Below the pieces are notes generated by a model that saw nothing but the letters and a program-made list of their open reading frames with translations, was not told where the DNA came from and did no database searches. A stretch of DNA of 64,000 bases from Torymus aiolomorphi (Eukaryota; Arthropoda; Insecta; Hymenoptera; Torymidae): the NCBI GenBank assembly GCA_036365515.1, contig CM070873.1, positions 175,204,104 to 175,268,103 on the forward strand, in the 5' to 3' direction. Position numbers and translations under genes: made by a program. Shown here piece by piece: positions 11,433 to 23,529 of this stretch. How positions within the stretch are numbered: the first letter of the stretch is position 1; the number at the start of each line of letters is the position of its first letter.

Positions 11433-11586
11433 TTCAAGGAAATGCAATTAATTTATAAATTCAATAAATAGTATGTGATAATACCTTAAACTTTTTGATT
11501 TGCAATTTAATAATTACAACATAACTATTTTAAATATAATTTTCTTGATTATTTTGAATAATTGTATTTATGGAAAAGCAGATATG

Positions 11587-13045
11587 TATTTATTTATTTA
11601 TTTATTTATTAGATGGGCTAAAACCCTTTGTACAAAAGGTAAAAGATAAATACAGGAGGTTGGATTACAAACTTGCTTATCATAAAGTAATAAATATGTA
11701 ATATTTTAATATTTAATAGAGAGAGATCGGACGACAATCTTAAAAAGCGAAATATTAAGAATCGCTGTAATGTGAGAAGGGAGGGTGTTCCATGAGCGTT
11801 TTAAATGATTAATAGTCCCTTCTTAAAAAAGTGATGACCGGCCATATTGAAGCATCTGAAAGCTTGATTTTGATTGGTCGATAAGAAGAAGGCGCGAGAA
11901 GTTTACTGTTTGGAATTTAATGTTTGAATTTTTTAATGGAATTTTTATGTTTAGAGTAGTATAAAAATGATTAAGTTCTGACTTTGAAAAAATACTTAAA
12001 TAAGTTAAAAGTAAAACGTAATGAAGGTAGCATACGTAACCTCAAAAACAGAAAAGTATGCGCGAAGCGCGTTTGAATATCGCTTGTAGAGTACAAACCG
12101 GTATTCGAGCTACAGGTTTGTTCACATAATGGTCTGAAATGACGTAAGTTGTACGTGAGATCACGTTCGGTAAACAAATCACCAATTGAAACATAATTTA
12201 TTAAGTCATCTAAAACTTTAAATGTAAAAACACAATCATGATAATAATACAATGAACTGATAGTTTGAATGTTGACGGATATGGCTATTTCAGTGTAATT
12301 AATTTTGTAAGAGATATAACGGAGAAATTTATGCTGAATTGATTCTAATTTATCTGCTAAAACTGAAACATGTGGTGACCAGATGGGAGAACAGTATATT
12401 AAATTAGGTAAAACTAACATATTGTAAATATGAATAATCGCTTGTGTATCTTAAAAAATTAAATGTTGTGCGCTTAATAGAACCAACGAGGCTTAGCGAC
12501 TTCGAGACACTCGATATATGGTATGAGAACGATAGTGTCGTATCTAAATTAACTCCAAGATCCTTAATAACATTCACTCTATCCAGTTTTACATTATTTA
12601 TGAAATAATCAGGTAGTAATGCGTTTTGACATTTGTAAAAAGAGACCAGACATACAGCGCGTCAATATCGCATTGGAGATTTATAATATCATTTGGTGAA
12701 TTAATCGTACAAAAAAGTTTGACATCGTCAGCATACAACAAAATATTAACATTCTTAATTCTACTGACTAAATCATTTATAAATATACAAAACAATAAAG
12801 GACCTAAGTGTGATTCCTGCGGGACACCGGATGTAATAGGAATGGAACTCGATACACTATTTCCAATTTTTACAGCTTGTGACCTACCCGATAAATATGA
12901 CACAATAACATTAAAAATATTTCCTCGCACACCAACATTCCAAAGTTTGAATAACAGATGATATTGACTCACCTTATCAAAAGCCTTTGAAAAATCTGTA
13001 TAAATTGTTACATAAAGCTTCAGATACAAAATCATTAAAAATCAC
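11587..13045 (-). mobile_element. 5'-truncated LINE (Jockey/CR1-like)
   Basis: A minus-strand LINE with a (TTTA)n tract at 11587-11610 at its 3' end. The RT frame at 13035-12598 carries YTDFSKAFDKV, SGVPQESHLGPLLF and LLYADDVKLF. A C-terminal frame at 12420-11971 carries LIYCSPIWSPH. Frameshifts separate the pieces (one just upstream of YTDFSK near 13010, another between 12598 and 12420). The endonuclease and ORF1 are missing, so the copy is 5' truncated near 13045. It belongs to a different family from the 7459-10717 LINE by sequence. Confidence 0.85.
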
Positions 13046-13231
13046 TAAGTTAGTTATATGCAGAAGAATGAAATTTGATATTAAAATATAGATTTAAAAA
13101 AATTATTTGATGTAATTTATCAATTCCCTTTGAGAAAGCATTCTGCTAACGCAGTTAGCAGCGGTTTTTATTTCTGAGGTAAGGGCCCAAAACTCGATTT
13201 TCTATTCCTGTTTGACGTGCGTAAGGGATAT

Positions 13232-13321
13232 GTTTCTCGTATTTTTTGCTTGCAGTGTGCACAGTTTTTACTTTGTACAAAGTAAACACTTTGCACTCGA
13301 CAAACTAAAAATACGAGAAAC
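13232..13321. repeat. Imperfect 45-bp-arm inverted repeat
   Basis: GTTTCTCGTATTTTT at 13232 pairs with AAAAATACGAGAAAC ending at 13321. The centre is CTTTGTACAAAG (13271-13282). Weaker pairing extends outward (GACGTGCGTAAGG against CCTTTGCGCATACG). It is possibly a small fold-back element. Confidence 0.6.
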
Positions 13322-13561
13322 GTACCTTTGCGCATACGTTTAGAACAATAGTACATGATACCCGTGCGCTGCATAGGTGTAGCCACACTCGCTTTTTTGT
13401 TGCCCGAGCTTCTCTAGACTATGTTCGTGCGGGAATCACTTACTTTGGGTACTTGTATCGTAATTTATTATTCAATCGCGTAAGGCTCCTTGGAAGTTGG
13501 GGCCCGAGGCTATAGCCCCTGCTAGCCCCCCCCCCCCCTTTAATCCGCCCCTGGTTTGCGG

Positions 13562-14657
13562 CAAACGTATCAAAATGCAAAAACGTCTTTTATTCATGAA
13601 TTTGAAAGAATTACATACGCTGTTTAAAAAATCTTATCCCGACCATCCAATAAGTTTGAGTATCTTCGCTAAATTACTACCACAATACTGCGTCTTGGCT
13701 GGAGCAAGAGGAACCCACTCCGTATGCGTGTACACAATTCATCAGAATTGCAAATTGATGCTAGGTTCTATTAATATCAAGACTCTGACAAAAGGCACAA
13801 ACATTCCAATGAGTGATTATCGCGACTGTTTGAATTTACTTCTTTGCAAACATTCTATGCCAGAGTTACTGAATTATTGAATATTGCCTGAGTTTATTGA
13901 GTTATTGAAAATCTTAACGAATGCTTCTATCGACAAAGTGCAGTATAGTGTATGGATGGGAACCGACAGATCTACATTGAATACTGTAACAGCAGATGTT
14001 TCAGATTTTACAGAAGAATTTTTCGATAAACTGCAGATCCTGAAACCTTATTACTTAGCGAAACAAGAATCTGCCTTCATTGCATCAATAAAAGAAAATT
14101 TAAAAGATAGAGAAGTACTTATCATGTTCGATTTTTCGGAGAACTTTTCTTACGTTGTACAAGATGCTTCTCAAACTTTTCATTTTAATAACGATCAATG
14201 CACTGTCTTTCCTGTAATATATTATTACAAATAATATTCTGTGCTAAGACATAAAAGTTCTATATTTTTATCACCTAGTTCGAAGCATGATACTTCTGCG
14301 GTGTATACAATTCAGAAACAACTTATTCCGGAGATAAGAGGAACTGTTAGGAATGTAGAAAAGCTTATATACATGACAGATGGTGCGAAACAACACTTTA
14401 AAAATCTCTTTCAAATTGCAAATCTGACACCACAGGTTCTATACGATTGGGCAAGAATCCATTTTGAAAATATTAAAATATTCTATTTCAGTAATGTTGA
14501 TCACGATTTATCAACGAGACACTTGAATAAAATATTTGATAAAGCTCCGCCTATACCCAACATTTTGAAGAATCATTCATTCAATGTCAAACAACCAAAG
14601 ACTCTGATAATCAAAAGATACTCCAACGCTGAAAGAGGTGTAGAATTCACAGTGTGA
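13562..14657 (+). pseudogene. Second, divergent copy of the long-TIR transposase
   Basis: Paralogue of 2428-3498: KLLPQYCVLAG, GTHSVCVYTIHQN, Y.DCLNLLLC, VWMGTDRSTL, MFDFSENFSYVVQ, HFNNDQC, then YMTDGAKQHFKN and LYDWA. In-frame stops occur near 13878 and 14232. The copy retains the TDGAKQ acidic motif lost from the first copy but then jumps to the LYDWA region, losing the following His/Cys-rich segment. The cysteine cluster after LLLC is also reduced. No TIRs like those of 237-4045 flank it, so it is a decayed relative, not a recent copy. A 13-base C run at 13526-13538 lies just upstream. Confidence 0.7.
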
Positions 14658-15384
14658 AGTGCCGAACATATTGTCGAGCTCGATGATCATCGAGTATTTG
14701 CGGTGGACGAAATAATTTCTCTGTGATCTTAGTGCTACGTATTCCTGTACGATGTAGTCTTAACATTCTTTATTCGAGCTATGTTCAAAAAATAAAATCT
14801 ACTCGTTTTGACTTAAGAGAATGAACATTCTTGGATAACTATAAAAATATAAGAAAAAGCATCGAAAAACACAAAAAAATACAAAAAAAGAACAAAATAA
14901 GGAAAAAAAAAGAGAAATGTTGACGTGACGTGATTTATCATTTCACGATAGTCTCAACCCTATTAAACACAGAGAGCTCTTTTTCAAATTAGTCTTTCTC
15001 GAGAAGATCAAAAAAAGTATTACATAGTTTGTGAGCGCGATGCTAATTTTCTCGCGAGTATGAGACCACTAAATTGCCATTACCATTTTTCAACCCAAAA
15101 ATTTTCACAGACGTTGTGATAAAGTGCTCTCTCAAATTGTAAAATATATGAAAATGGAGCCTTCTATATTATTATTGAATTATAATGTGTACAATTTCAA
15201 GTGAGTATTAGCAATCAGTAACGTTTAACAATCCTGAAATCGTACTTTTCAATCGATTTTCAGTTTCTCTCAGACCATAATAAAGGTAATGGCGTTACAT
15301 GGTAGCAATATTTGATCAGCCATTTTGTATTCTTTGATTCTAACCTTGAATAAGTGATCAACTATGTCATAAACCCTCATAATC
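14658..15384. other. Non-coding, AT-rich
   Basis: No coding sequence or repeat boundary recognised. Confidence 0.4.
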
Positions 15385-15770
15385 GTACTTGTAAGTCGAT
15401 TGTACCCCCTTCTTTAAAGCCATAATAAGCATTTTGGGAGTCATTCGTCGCCATAATAGATCCGCCATTTCTAATTTCGAAATTATAATGCAAGAAAAAA
15501 AATCAGGGCACTCAAAAACAAAGAATTAAGCCTTAAAACTGAATATTTTTCCATGACAAAAATTTCTATGAATGTTTCTTTTCCGATTTTCCGAAAGTTT
15601 GTTCTTTGGAAGTGCCACATTGGAATCACCATCTTGAGTTTTCAAAAAAGGCCACATTCCAAAAAAGACTACATAAGTATAGCTTCAAAACGAGCCCTCA
15701 TTGAACTCTCTACGTTGTGTTGAATTTTGGGCAGGGGGGGGGGTGATCAGGTTGGCAAAGAACGCCCCAT
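15385..15770 (+). repeat. ~390-bp dispersed repeat, copy A (empty site)
   Basis: Starts GTAAGTCGATTGTACCC and ends GCAAAGAACGCCCCATATAT. It aligns with 16230-16750 throughout. It carries the uninterrupted CTTTAAAGCC sequence where copy B holds a MITE. Confidence 0.85.
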
Positions 15771-16227
15771 ATATATATATATACACATCAATGCCTGTAA
15801 TGGAGCGGGCATTGTTATATAGACTTTGTCTATCTTAACAACGCAATTCCAATTTTATACTACATTTGTTAAGCATTAAAGGGTTATATAGTTTGTTACT
15901 AATTTACATAGATTTACATCTGCACATAATTATTTTAGGTTAAGGTAGTTTTAAGCGTACCGGACCAGCGAACAGGAATATATATTCCTCTGCTGGATTA
16001 TCTTGTATAATGTAATTATGTAATTATGTACTATGAATGGATATCAAGGAGCGCGGGAGCGCTCCAAAGGCAAGTATAGAAGAAGCCTAAAGGAGCGACC
16101 GTGCTACATATACATTGAAATGGGTGTACGAAAAATTCAATGCGCTTTTACGTTTATTGCGTTAGTTTTTACTATATAACATATCCCTCTTAATCGAAAG
16201 CCATTTCATTGCTCTACTCAAATCAAA
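15771..16227. other. Non-coding spacer between repeat copies
   Basis: Contains an (AT)n run at the left and a palindrome, GAGCGCGGGAGCGCTC, near 16051. No coding sequence seen. Confidence 0.4.
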
Positions 16228-16750
16228 AGTGTAAGTCGATTGTACCCTTCTTTAACCTTTAGACTGCCGAGATTTGAAGGGCTTTAATCCCCTTAGAAAA
16301 TGCCCAAACTATGTCACTATATCTTAGATATAACTTATACAATGTTCCGATCACAGGTAGAGCCTATATTTAGGCTTTCCGGCAGCCTAGAGGTTAAAGC
16401 CATAATAAGCTTTTTGGGAGTTATTGGTCGCCATAATGGATCCGCCATTTTTAATTTCGAAATTGTAATGCAAGATTCGTAATCAGGGCACTCAAAAACA
16501 AAGAATCAAGCCCTAAAACCGAATATTTTTCCATGATAAAAAATTCTATAAATGTTTCTTTTCCGATTTTCTGAAAGATTGTTCTTTGGAAGTACCATAT
16601 TGGAACCATCTTGAGTTTTCAGAAAAGGCCACGTTCCAAAAAAACTACCTAAGTATAGCTTCAAAACGAGCCCTCATTGGACTCTCTACATTGCGTTGAA
16701 GTTTGGGCAGGGGGGTGATCGGGTTTGCAAAGAACGCCCCATATATATTA
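16228..16750 (+). repeat. ~390-bp dispersed repeat, copy B (with MITE)
   Basis: Same sequence as 15385-15770 plus a 138-bp insertion at a TTAA. Substitutions are spread evenly, so the two copies are not very recent. Confidence 0.85.
16256..16393. mobile_element. 138-bp MITE with TTAA target duplication
   Basis: Termini are CCTTTAGACTGCCG and CGGCAGCCTAGAGG (12 of 14 pair). TTAA flanks it at 16252-16255 and 16394-16397. The homologous copy A has a single TTAA in the same place. TTAA duplication is typical of piggyBac and Kolobok transposition, so the element was probably mobilised by such a transposase. Confidence 0.88.
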
Positions 16751-16833
16751 TTACAGAACATTTCATCAACCATGTTAACGCTCGCTACTGTGAATAAGTT
16801 TCCAATTAATAGAAACTAGGTTGTAATGTATTT

Positions 16834-17640
16834 CTAGATGTTTTCTGTTACCCATATCTTGAGTTTTTTTTTCTTACTGTATTTTTTATTAATTATTTTT
16901 AATTCATTTGGCAAGCAATTGAATTGCATTATTGCTCTACTATAACTGTTTTTAATGCTAATAGTTTTCTGCCTTTTTGGAATCTGAATACTTTTCTTTC
17001 TTGTGGTTTTATTTGAGGTAGAGTATAACCTCTGTAAATCATTGTTATGATACAATAGGGATTCATATGAAAATATTTGACTTAGATTCATAGGATTTTT
17101 TTCAATGATAAAATTGTTTTTGTTAACTATTTTCAGTAATCTAATTTGCAGTCTATTGAATTCAGCGAAGTATTTAGGTTCTTTGTTGAGGTTTTTAACG
17201 ATTATTTTCGGTATTATTTTAGTTTTAATTGGCGGTTTCGCAGTTATAACTTCTGCATATATTTTTTGGTTATACTGCTTTATTTCTGAATCTTTAACCT
17301 TTCCGTTTTTAATATTTTCTAAAAGTTCTTTTAATATAGCGTTTTTGTCAGTAAGTTCATGGTTTAGTTCTTTTAAGATTTTATTTTCAGTTTATCACAT
17401 ATCAAGTTTATCACATTCATCTGCTCTTCGTGAATTTTCTGCTTTTCGTGAAATTTCTATACTACATATTTCATTTAAGATTTGCTGTTTAATTAGTTCT
17501 TCTTTTTTACATTTAATTTTCGCAATCAACGTTCTTGCAGATTCACTAAGATTAACTTCACTGTCTTTCAAGGTTATGTTGAGCTCCACATGTTTGGGGC
17601 ATATCATAAAAACGTCACTTATGTATTTTTATATCTACAC
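16834..17640 (-). pseudogene. Internally deleted LINE: ORF1-like joined to ORF2 C-terminus
   Basis: Minus strand. 17607-17395 is a charged coiled-coil-like frame beginning near CPKHV, like the N-terminal region of CR1/Jockey ORF1 proteins. After a frameshift near 17390 an open frame continues (ELTDKN.ILKELLENIK). Without a stop it runs directly into NRLQIRLLKIVNK..YESLLYHNNDLQRLY..LPNELKIINKK (17150-16834), which resembles the ORF2 C-terminus of the 7459-10717 LINE. The endonuclease and RT are missing between the two. I read this as a deleted copy in which ORF1 and the ORF2 tail became fused. Large plus-strand open frames over it are shadows. Confidence 0.6.
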
Positions 17641-17702
17641 TTTGCATAGTCACTTTTATAATAAACCTCTTTACTCACTATACATATCACAAATGAAACT
17701 TT

Positions 17703-18378
17703 TTGTTTTGGGTGGAATTTATATACTTTATAAAAGGTGGCATGCTTGTTGCGTCAGTTATGATAGATTCATCATACGTATTAGAAATAACCGGCATCTC
17801 TACTAACCTTGCCAAAACAATAGGCCTAATAGAGATGAAGATTTTCGATAAACATCGTAAGTTTCATGTTTTTTCTCCATCTACTCCAATTTTACAGGAC
17901 ATCATTTTAGGAGCCCCGTTTTTTAAAGAGGAGTAAGTTCGCATTTGTTATGACTTGGAAGCATTGATACTGACCTCCCGACCTACAAATCCTATTCCTT
18001 TCTGCAACAGATCGCCTCAGGCCCTTCGTGTGGAGCGGGGATTATTCCAAAAGATCGTCGGGAATAAGAAAATGGGGTATACAATGCGGCCTACTACACT
18101 GTACCGGAAACTTTCGGCATGTTCAAATACCAGCGCCTCAAGGAGTCTATATCGGCAAAGCAGCTGTTACCAATGTCCACGGCCGCTGCTACGTAATAGC
18201 CATCAATACGTGCAGCCACGAAATGGATATAGAAATACCACCACAAGAGTTGCAGCCTTTCGATGTGGATATGTCAGAAGATTTCTTCGATTCAAACAGC
18301 GAGACACCTGACGAATCCCCAGTCGTGGAGAGGATAGAACATATGAGTATTTCTCTGGAACTTTTAACTTTTAGCTAA
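17703..18378 (+). pseudogene. Errantivirus-like gypsy: protease region
   Basis: 17703-17936 matches the part of a gypsy-type aspartic protease after its active site (EITGIST, FHVF.P..PILQDIILGAPFF). The catalytic DTG is not visible. 18028-18378 continues with the protease-RT linker (GVYIGKAAVTNVHGRCYVIAIN). A frame change lies between them. No gag or 5' LTR is seen upstream, so the element is 5' truncated near 17640-17700. This is the start of one decayed plus-strand element that resumes at about 19290. Confidence 0.65.
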
Positions 18379-19243
18379 ATAGAAATTTCAAAATTTAATG
18401 TTGAGGCACATACACAAAACTCACTTGTCTCTGTTTTAGATACCCCAAATAACAATAAAAAGAGTCAGCTCCTCATTTTTAAACATAGTTTTTTTATTTC
18501 GTATGCTTATGCACGTACGAGTAAGCGTGAGCAAATGCATGTAAAACTGCCTTACAATCACTTTCTTTTTAGATTTTTTTTTAAATAAACCAAAATTTCG
18601 TTAGACTTCCAGTGAATTTTTTTTATAAATTGTGTGTAGTAAAGAGAGCCATACTTACATTAGAGGTATATACTGTTCTTTACGTGTGCCACCAAAAAAT
18701 GATAATTTTTTAGGCGAGGGGCGCATTGACACCGTGTGTTTTAGTAGATCATACTTTACTTTCCATAAGAGGCACACTTATAACAAAAGTCGTCTTTTGT
18801 TCGTCTCTCCAAGACGAGTAATTTACGCTCCAGAAAGTTAAAAAAACACAATAGTTATTTTTTTTAATCGACAAATAGTTTATTTCTGATTTTTACCAAA
18901 ATACAATGTCGCAGAGATAATGCTATGCATTTTTTTTTAAACGTAGGCACATTCAATCCGACAACATATTTTTGAATACTAAACAAAGGATAATAGCTTA
19001 AGAAAGTTAGTAAAGCATTTATAAAATAGTTATTTTTTTATTGATGTAAAAAGGATGAAAATTTCCTACGGTTCGCATGTAAAACCTCTGAATTTAGGCC
19101 TTTTCAGATTTCCGACAGAGCTTATTCTTGTTTAAAAGTGAGTACTATGTACTGGAACATGTTACTGGAAGTGGATTTTATAAATATTTGCTTGACTTTG
19201 ATAGCTAAATATCTTAGAACCATAAGATATGTTACAGTACGGC
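18373..19243. other. ~0.87-kb segment interrupting the errantivirus-like pol
   Basis: Separates the protease-RT linker from the RT. It is AT-rich and without recognised coding sequence. It is bracketed by an inverted repeat of ~33 bp (18340-18372 and 19244-19276) sharing GAACTTTTAACTTTT. It could be a DNA-transposon derivative; no clear target duplication was found. Confidence 0.45.
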
Positions 19244-19289
19244 AAAAGTTAAAAGTTCTAGAGAATTGCTCATATATGCGAGAAATTAC

Positions 19290-20560
19290 ATAGGGAACAT
19301 CACGATGATCAAGCTACAGAATAAATCAGGAGAATTGTAGAGAAGTATCATCATCTTTTCCTATTAAAAGGAGATCCACCACCTCTCACACATGTAGTGA
19401 AACATCACATCAATACAGCCGATGATCGAACGTATATTTACTAAACAATATAGGTATCCACCCGCGCACCACCAAGAAGTACGAGAACAGGTCGACAAAC
19501 TCCTGAGGGAAAATGTTATTCATCCTTCTGAATCTCCATACAACAGCCTGCTATGGAGCGTTTCAAAGAGGCCTGGTCAAGATGGAAAGAAGAAATATCG
19601 TTTAGTAATTGACTATAGTAAACTAAACGAGAAAACTATTCCAGATGCTTATCCTCTACCCAACATAACAGAGATTCTGGAACAAGTGGGAGGAGCCAAA
19701 TACTTTTCTGTATTTGACTGGCTAGCGGATTCCATCAGATTGGAATGGAGCCAAAAGACAGACAGAAGACCGCATTTATCATGCCGTATGGTCATGACGA
19801 ATACGTTTGTATGTCCTTCGGACTAAACAACGCACCGCCGACGTTTCAACGTCTCATGGATCATGTTTTACTGGGAATGCATGGTACGGAACTTTTTGTT
19901 TATCTAGACATGAGGATAAAGTGCTTTGTACTTACGAACGCCTATCAAAGGCCGAACTACGTCTGCAGATCAATAAGTGCTAATTTTTAACTTCCGAGGT
20001 CACGTATTTAGGACACAAAATTGGATTATACGGAGTCCGGCCTGATCCAAGGTAAGTGGGCACCGTAGCAAACTTTCCAGCTCCGAAAAGTGTAGCGCAA
20101 ATTTGGCAATTCTTTGGACTGGCTGGTTACTATCGACGATTCATTCCCGATTTTGCAAGCAAAGCACATCCGCTAAATCGACTCACTCACAAAGGAAGGA
20201 GTTTCAAGTGAACCGAAGAAGAACAAAAGGGTTTTTAGATACTAAAGAATGCACTGTGCAATTCGCCCGTATTAGTATGTGCAGATTTAAAGTAAATTTT
20301 TAGTAAAAGTGAACTTAACTATTCAACGACGGAAAAGGAATGCTTAGCTATTATAGCTGCGGTAAAGTATTTCAGACACTACTTATATGGTCGCACTTTC
20401 ACCGTCTACGGAGATCACGAGCCTCTGACATCGACACTATCAAGGATTCCATGAGCTGCCTCAACCAATGGAGAGCTCGTTTCACAGGATACGATTATAA
20501 GTTCAAATACAAACCCGAAAAGTTAAATACCAATGTAGGCGCCTGGTCGCGAAATCCAAT
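19290..20560 (+). pseudogene. Errantivirus-like reverse transcriptase and RNase H
   Basis: RT signatures: EKYHHLFLLKGD, THVVKHHINT, SESPYNSLLW, YRLVIDYSKLNEKTI, DAYPLPNITEIL, KYFSVFD, then after a frameshift near 19720 FIMPYG and CMSFGLNNAPPTFQRLMDHVL. The active-site box reads YLDM where YxDD is expected. After several stops and frameshifts (around 19990-20320), RNase H appears as [23 protein letters not shown] and YGDHEPL. An initial frame break lies near 19430. The region is decayed and inactive. Confidence 0.8.
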
Positions 20561-22260
20561 TCCAGACGGAGAGTCAACGAACTCCGCAGATTCCCCTCGT
20601 CAACTTTTACGACGACACCAATGTAAAACCGCTTTTTCTTCGAGGTCACCGGATTGCGATTCTTCAGCGGAAGAGAACGAACCGAAATCAAAAATTTGTG
20701 CCTCCCCTGTTAAAATACCTAGACCAACCAAAACTTGTCTGGCTAGACAAGCCTAGATACGAGCATCATCCGATGTAAGTGGCTCATACTCTGATATACC
20801 ATAAATCCGCCCACGACGTGGAAGAAGGAAGAGCTCTAAGAATTCTCCGCTTGTTCCACCACTAGAGGTAGAATCAGGCCAAGGAGATCTTGATGCTAGC
20901 ACAATAGCAAAGCGACTAAGGATGTGGAAGGAAATGCAGCCTGAACCTTCTGGTACAAAGGTGGATATTGAATCATTATCTACACCATCGAAGGAAGCAT
21001 CGACGGAACTCTCGTCGTCTGAAAGGGAGGCATCTGAAAAACCATCTGTGCCACCAATATATTTACGAGACCAATCTCTTATGTCGAGTTTACTCGATGC
21101 ACCAGCTGAGGCCACCGATCAGGAAAATCTCGGGGGTCTCAAAAAGACAGCGACTCGAGATCTGAAGAGGAAGCGAATAAAACTGTGATAGAGAGTAATA
21201 AGATTGCATAGAATACGAGGAACTAAATACTTCCATTACACATGCTGCATTCAATGATTCTTCATCTTCATCTTCCGAAGGTGACTTATTACCTATTTTT
21301 CAGTCTACTATGCGTCGGTCGGTAGTACCAGATGCCCTGCTCGCGAAAACCGATGAAGAAGGTACGCAACCAATGAATTTCAATCGAGAGGGCAAAAGCG
21401 AGTTCCACAAGGAATGGAATACGACTAGCCTATGGGGGGATTCATACCAGCAACAGACCCATGAGTCAGGGAATAACCAACAGCCTATTGAGGAGCTCGA
21501 AGTCGCTCGTGAAGACTTGCATACGCCACCGATGATAGGCGAAGATGGAGAGTTGCAAATTTCCGGTAACTTTGAAAACATACCCGTCCCTTTCGTTTCT
21601 TATAATGCTAAATCCTTACCACCTTCATCTATGAAACCTCACGAGGCAGTCCCACTAAGCGAATACGGAGGTCGTGCAGGTAAAGAAGAAGTCGCACAAG
21701 AGGCAGTACAGTCATGGAGAAGGGAAACCTTCTTAGACACAGACATAAGTCAAGTAGCGCCTGCCTCAGCATCTTCATCAACACAGACCGAGACACGACC
21801 GTTTGCACGTTCTACCCCAAGTTCAAAAACCCCTCGGAAATCACAACACCAACAACCGCAGCTCTCAACATTTCAACAAGAAGATAGCAGGGAAGAAGTA
21901 ACTGTTGAACCAAGTGAAAATCAACCCACACTAGAGTTAACGCTCAACCTGAGAGAAGCCTAAAGAAACACCTGGAGTTTTTGTAAATGACACATTCCTA
22001 CCCACCATCATGAGCCTACATACGAATGGATTTGCAAGAAAGGCATCTAGCCAGAACGCATTTAGGTTAGTCCCTACTCCAGAGAATCTTACCTATTTGA
22101 AAGATAATTGGATACATTTCATCACCGAGGATCTGAGCCTTGGTTCTGACAATAATTTAGTTTTGTTAGATCTCGAAGCTATCAGTCAACAGGAACTATC
22201 AAAAATTAATCCTCGAGTAGGTGATGTAACAATTACTCCGTATCGAAATCGTAATATATT
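20561..22260 (+). pseudogene. Long low-complexity linker between RNase H and integrase
   Basis: About 1.7 kb separates the end of RNase H from the pre-integrase region. Reading frames 20922-21188 and 21310-21963 are rich in Ser, Glu, Pro and Gln with no recognisable fold. They look like disordered polypeptide rather than noncoding DNA. The frame at 21310 is open for 217 codons. Related gypsy elements have a linker here but, as I recall, a shorter one. Frameshifts and stops separate the blocks. Confidence 0.5.
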
Positions 22261-22264
22261 CAGT

Positions 22265-23504
22265 CTAGTGGTATCTGTTAATAGTAGTAAAAAATTTAGC
22301 TACTTCTCTAAAAACATTGGCAAGTAAGTTGCGTGATCTCGACACATATTCCATACGCATAGGAAAGAGCGGCGAAATCATCGATAGTATACCAAAGGGA
22401 GTCTTAACCGAAGAGCTAAGAAAATTTGTAGGTGAACTGGATTTAACCATCACCGTGTGTTCGGGTGCTTGCAGATCATTACCGGAGGAAGACCGGAAAA
22501 GGGTCATACAAGATCATCATGACAACCTGTTTGGAGGACATCGAGGCATGGAGAAAACGAATAGACGTATACGTGAACGAATTTGTTGGAAATGAATGAA
22601 GCGGGAAATTCATGATTATGTAAGGAGATGCGAAATTTGCCAAATGCAAAAGCTGACCCGTTAAAACAAAGGAACCAATGGTAATTACAGACACGCCTAA
22701 TAAGCCCTTCGCAAAAATAGCCATAGATACAGTAGGGCCACTGCCCACGACCACGTCAGATAACCAACATTTTCTTACCATGCAATGCCTACTATCTAAA
22801 TTTTGTATTGCAGTGTCAATTCCTAATATCAAAGCAATAACGGTAGCTGATGCATTAGCCCGACACTTCATCACCCAGTATGGAGCACCAAAAATTATTT
22901 TAAGTGAGAGAGGACGAAGTTTTCAAAACAAATTACAAGAAGAATTATCTAGATTCTTTGGAGTCAAACTTGTGACAAGACTGCCTACCATCCTCAATCG
23001 AATGAAAGTCAGGCGAAGTCTAGAGCGAAGTCACGCGCTCCTGACAGATTTCATTTGAAGTCATGCGAGTGATAAAAGTGATTGTGAAGAATACAATACT
23101 TTGTTCACTCTGCCACAGGATTTACTCCCTACGAAATCATCTATGGTCGAAAGGCTCGAAATCCGACTAAGTTAGCGGATGAGTTCCTTTTACAAACTTA
23201 TGGATCGTATGTTGGCGATCTCATGAAAAACCTAATTAATATCAGAAATATTGCAAGGGAAACTATAATGTCTGCTAAATATCGGTGTAAAGAATATTAC
23301 GATAAGAAGGTCAGGCCACAATATCTAGAAGTATGAATGGTCGTGTATGTATTAAAAGAACCAAGAAAAGGAAAGTTGGATCGATTTTATAAAGGGACAT
23401 TTATAATATGGGAAATTCGAGACAATAATAACGTTGTAGCAGAGGCTGAGAAAGGAAAACAAATGTTTAAACATAAAGATAAAGTTAAGCAATATTACAT
23501 GTAA
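22265..23504 (+). pseudogene. Errantivirus-like integrase
   Basis: The pre-integrase region (RIGKSGEIIDSIPKG) is followed by the zinc-binding HHCC domain (HHDNLFGGHRGMEKT, then RRCEICQMQK). The catalytic core starts IAIDTVGPLP (first Asp). It continues to a position reading ILSERGRSFQN, where the second acidic residue is Glu instead of the expected Asp. Stops near 22597 and 22664 and a frameshift near 23000 break the frame. The C-terminal part (FTPYEIIYGRKARNP, DKKVRPQY, GKLDRFYKG) ends at TAA 23502-23504. Confidence 0.8.
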
Positions 23505-23529
23505 CCTCCGTTTTGTTACAGGAAGGCGA

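Noticed and set aside
17105..17806. 233-codon hydrophobic plus-strand frame
   Set aside because: Shadow of the minus-strand LINE ORF1/ORF2 fragment; hydrophobicity arises from the complement of Lys/Asn-rich codons.
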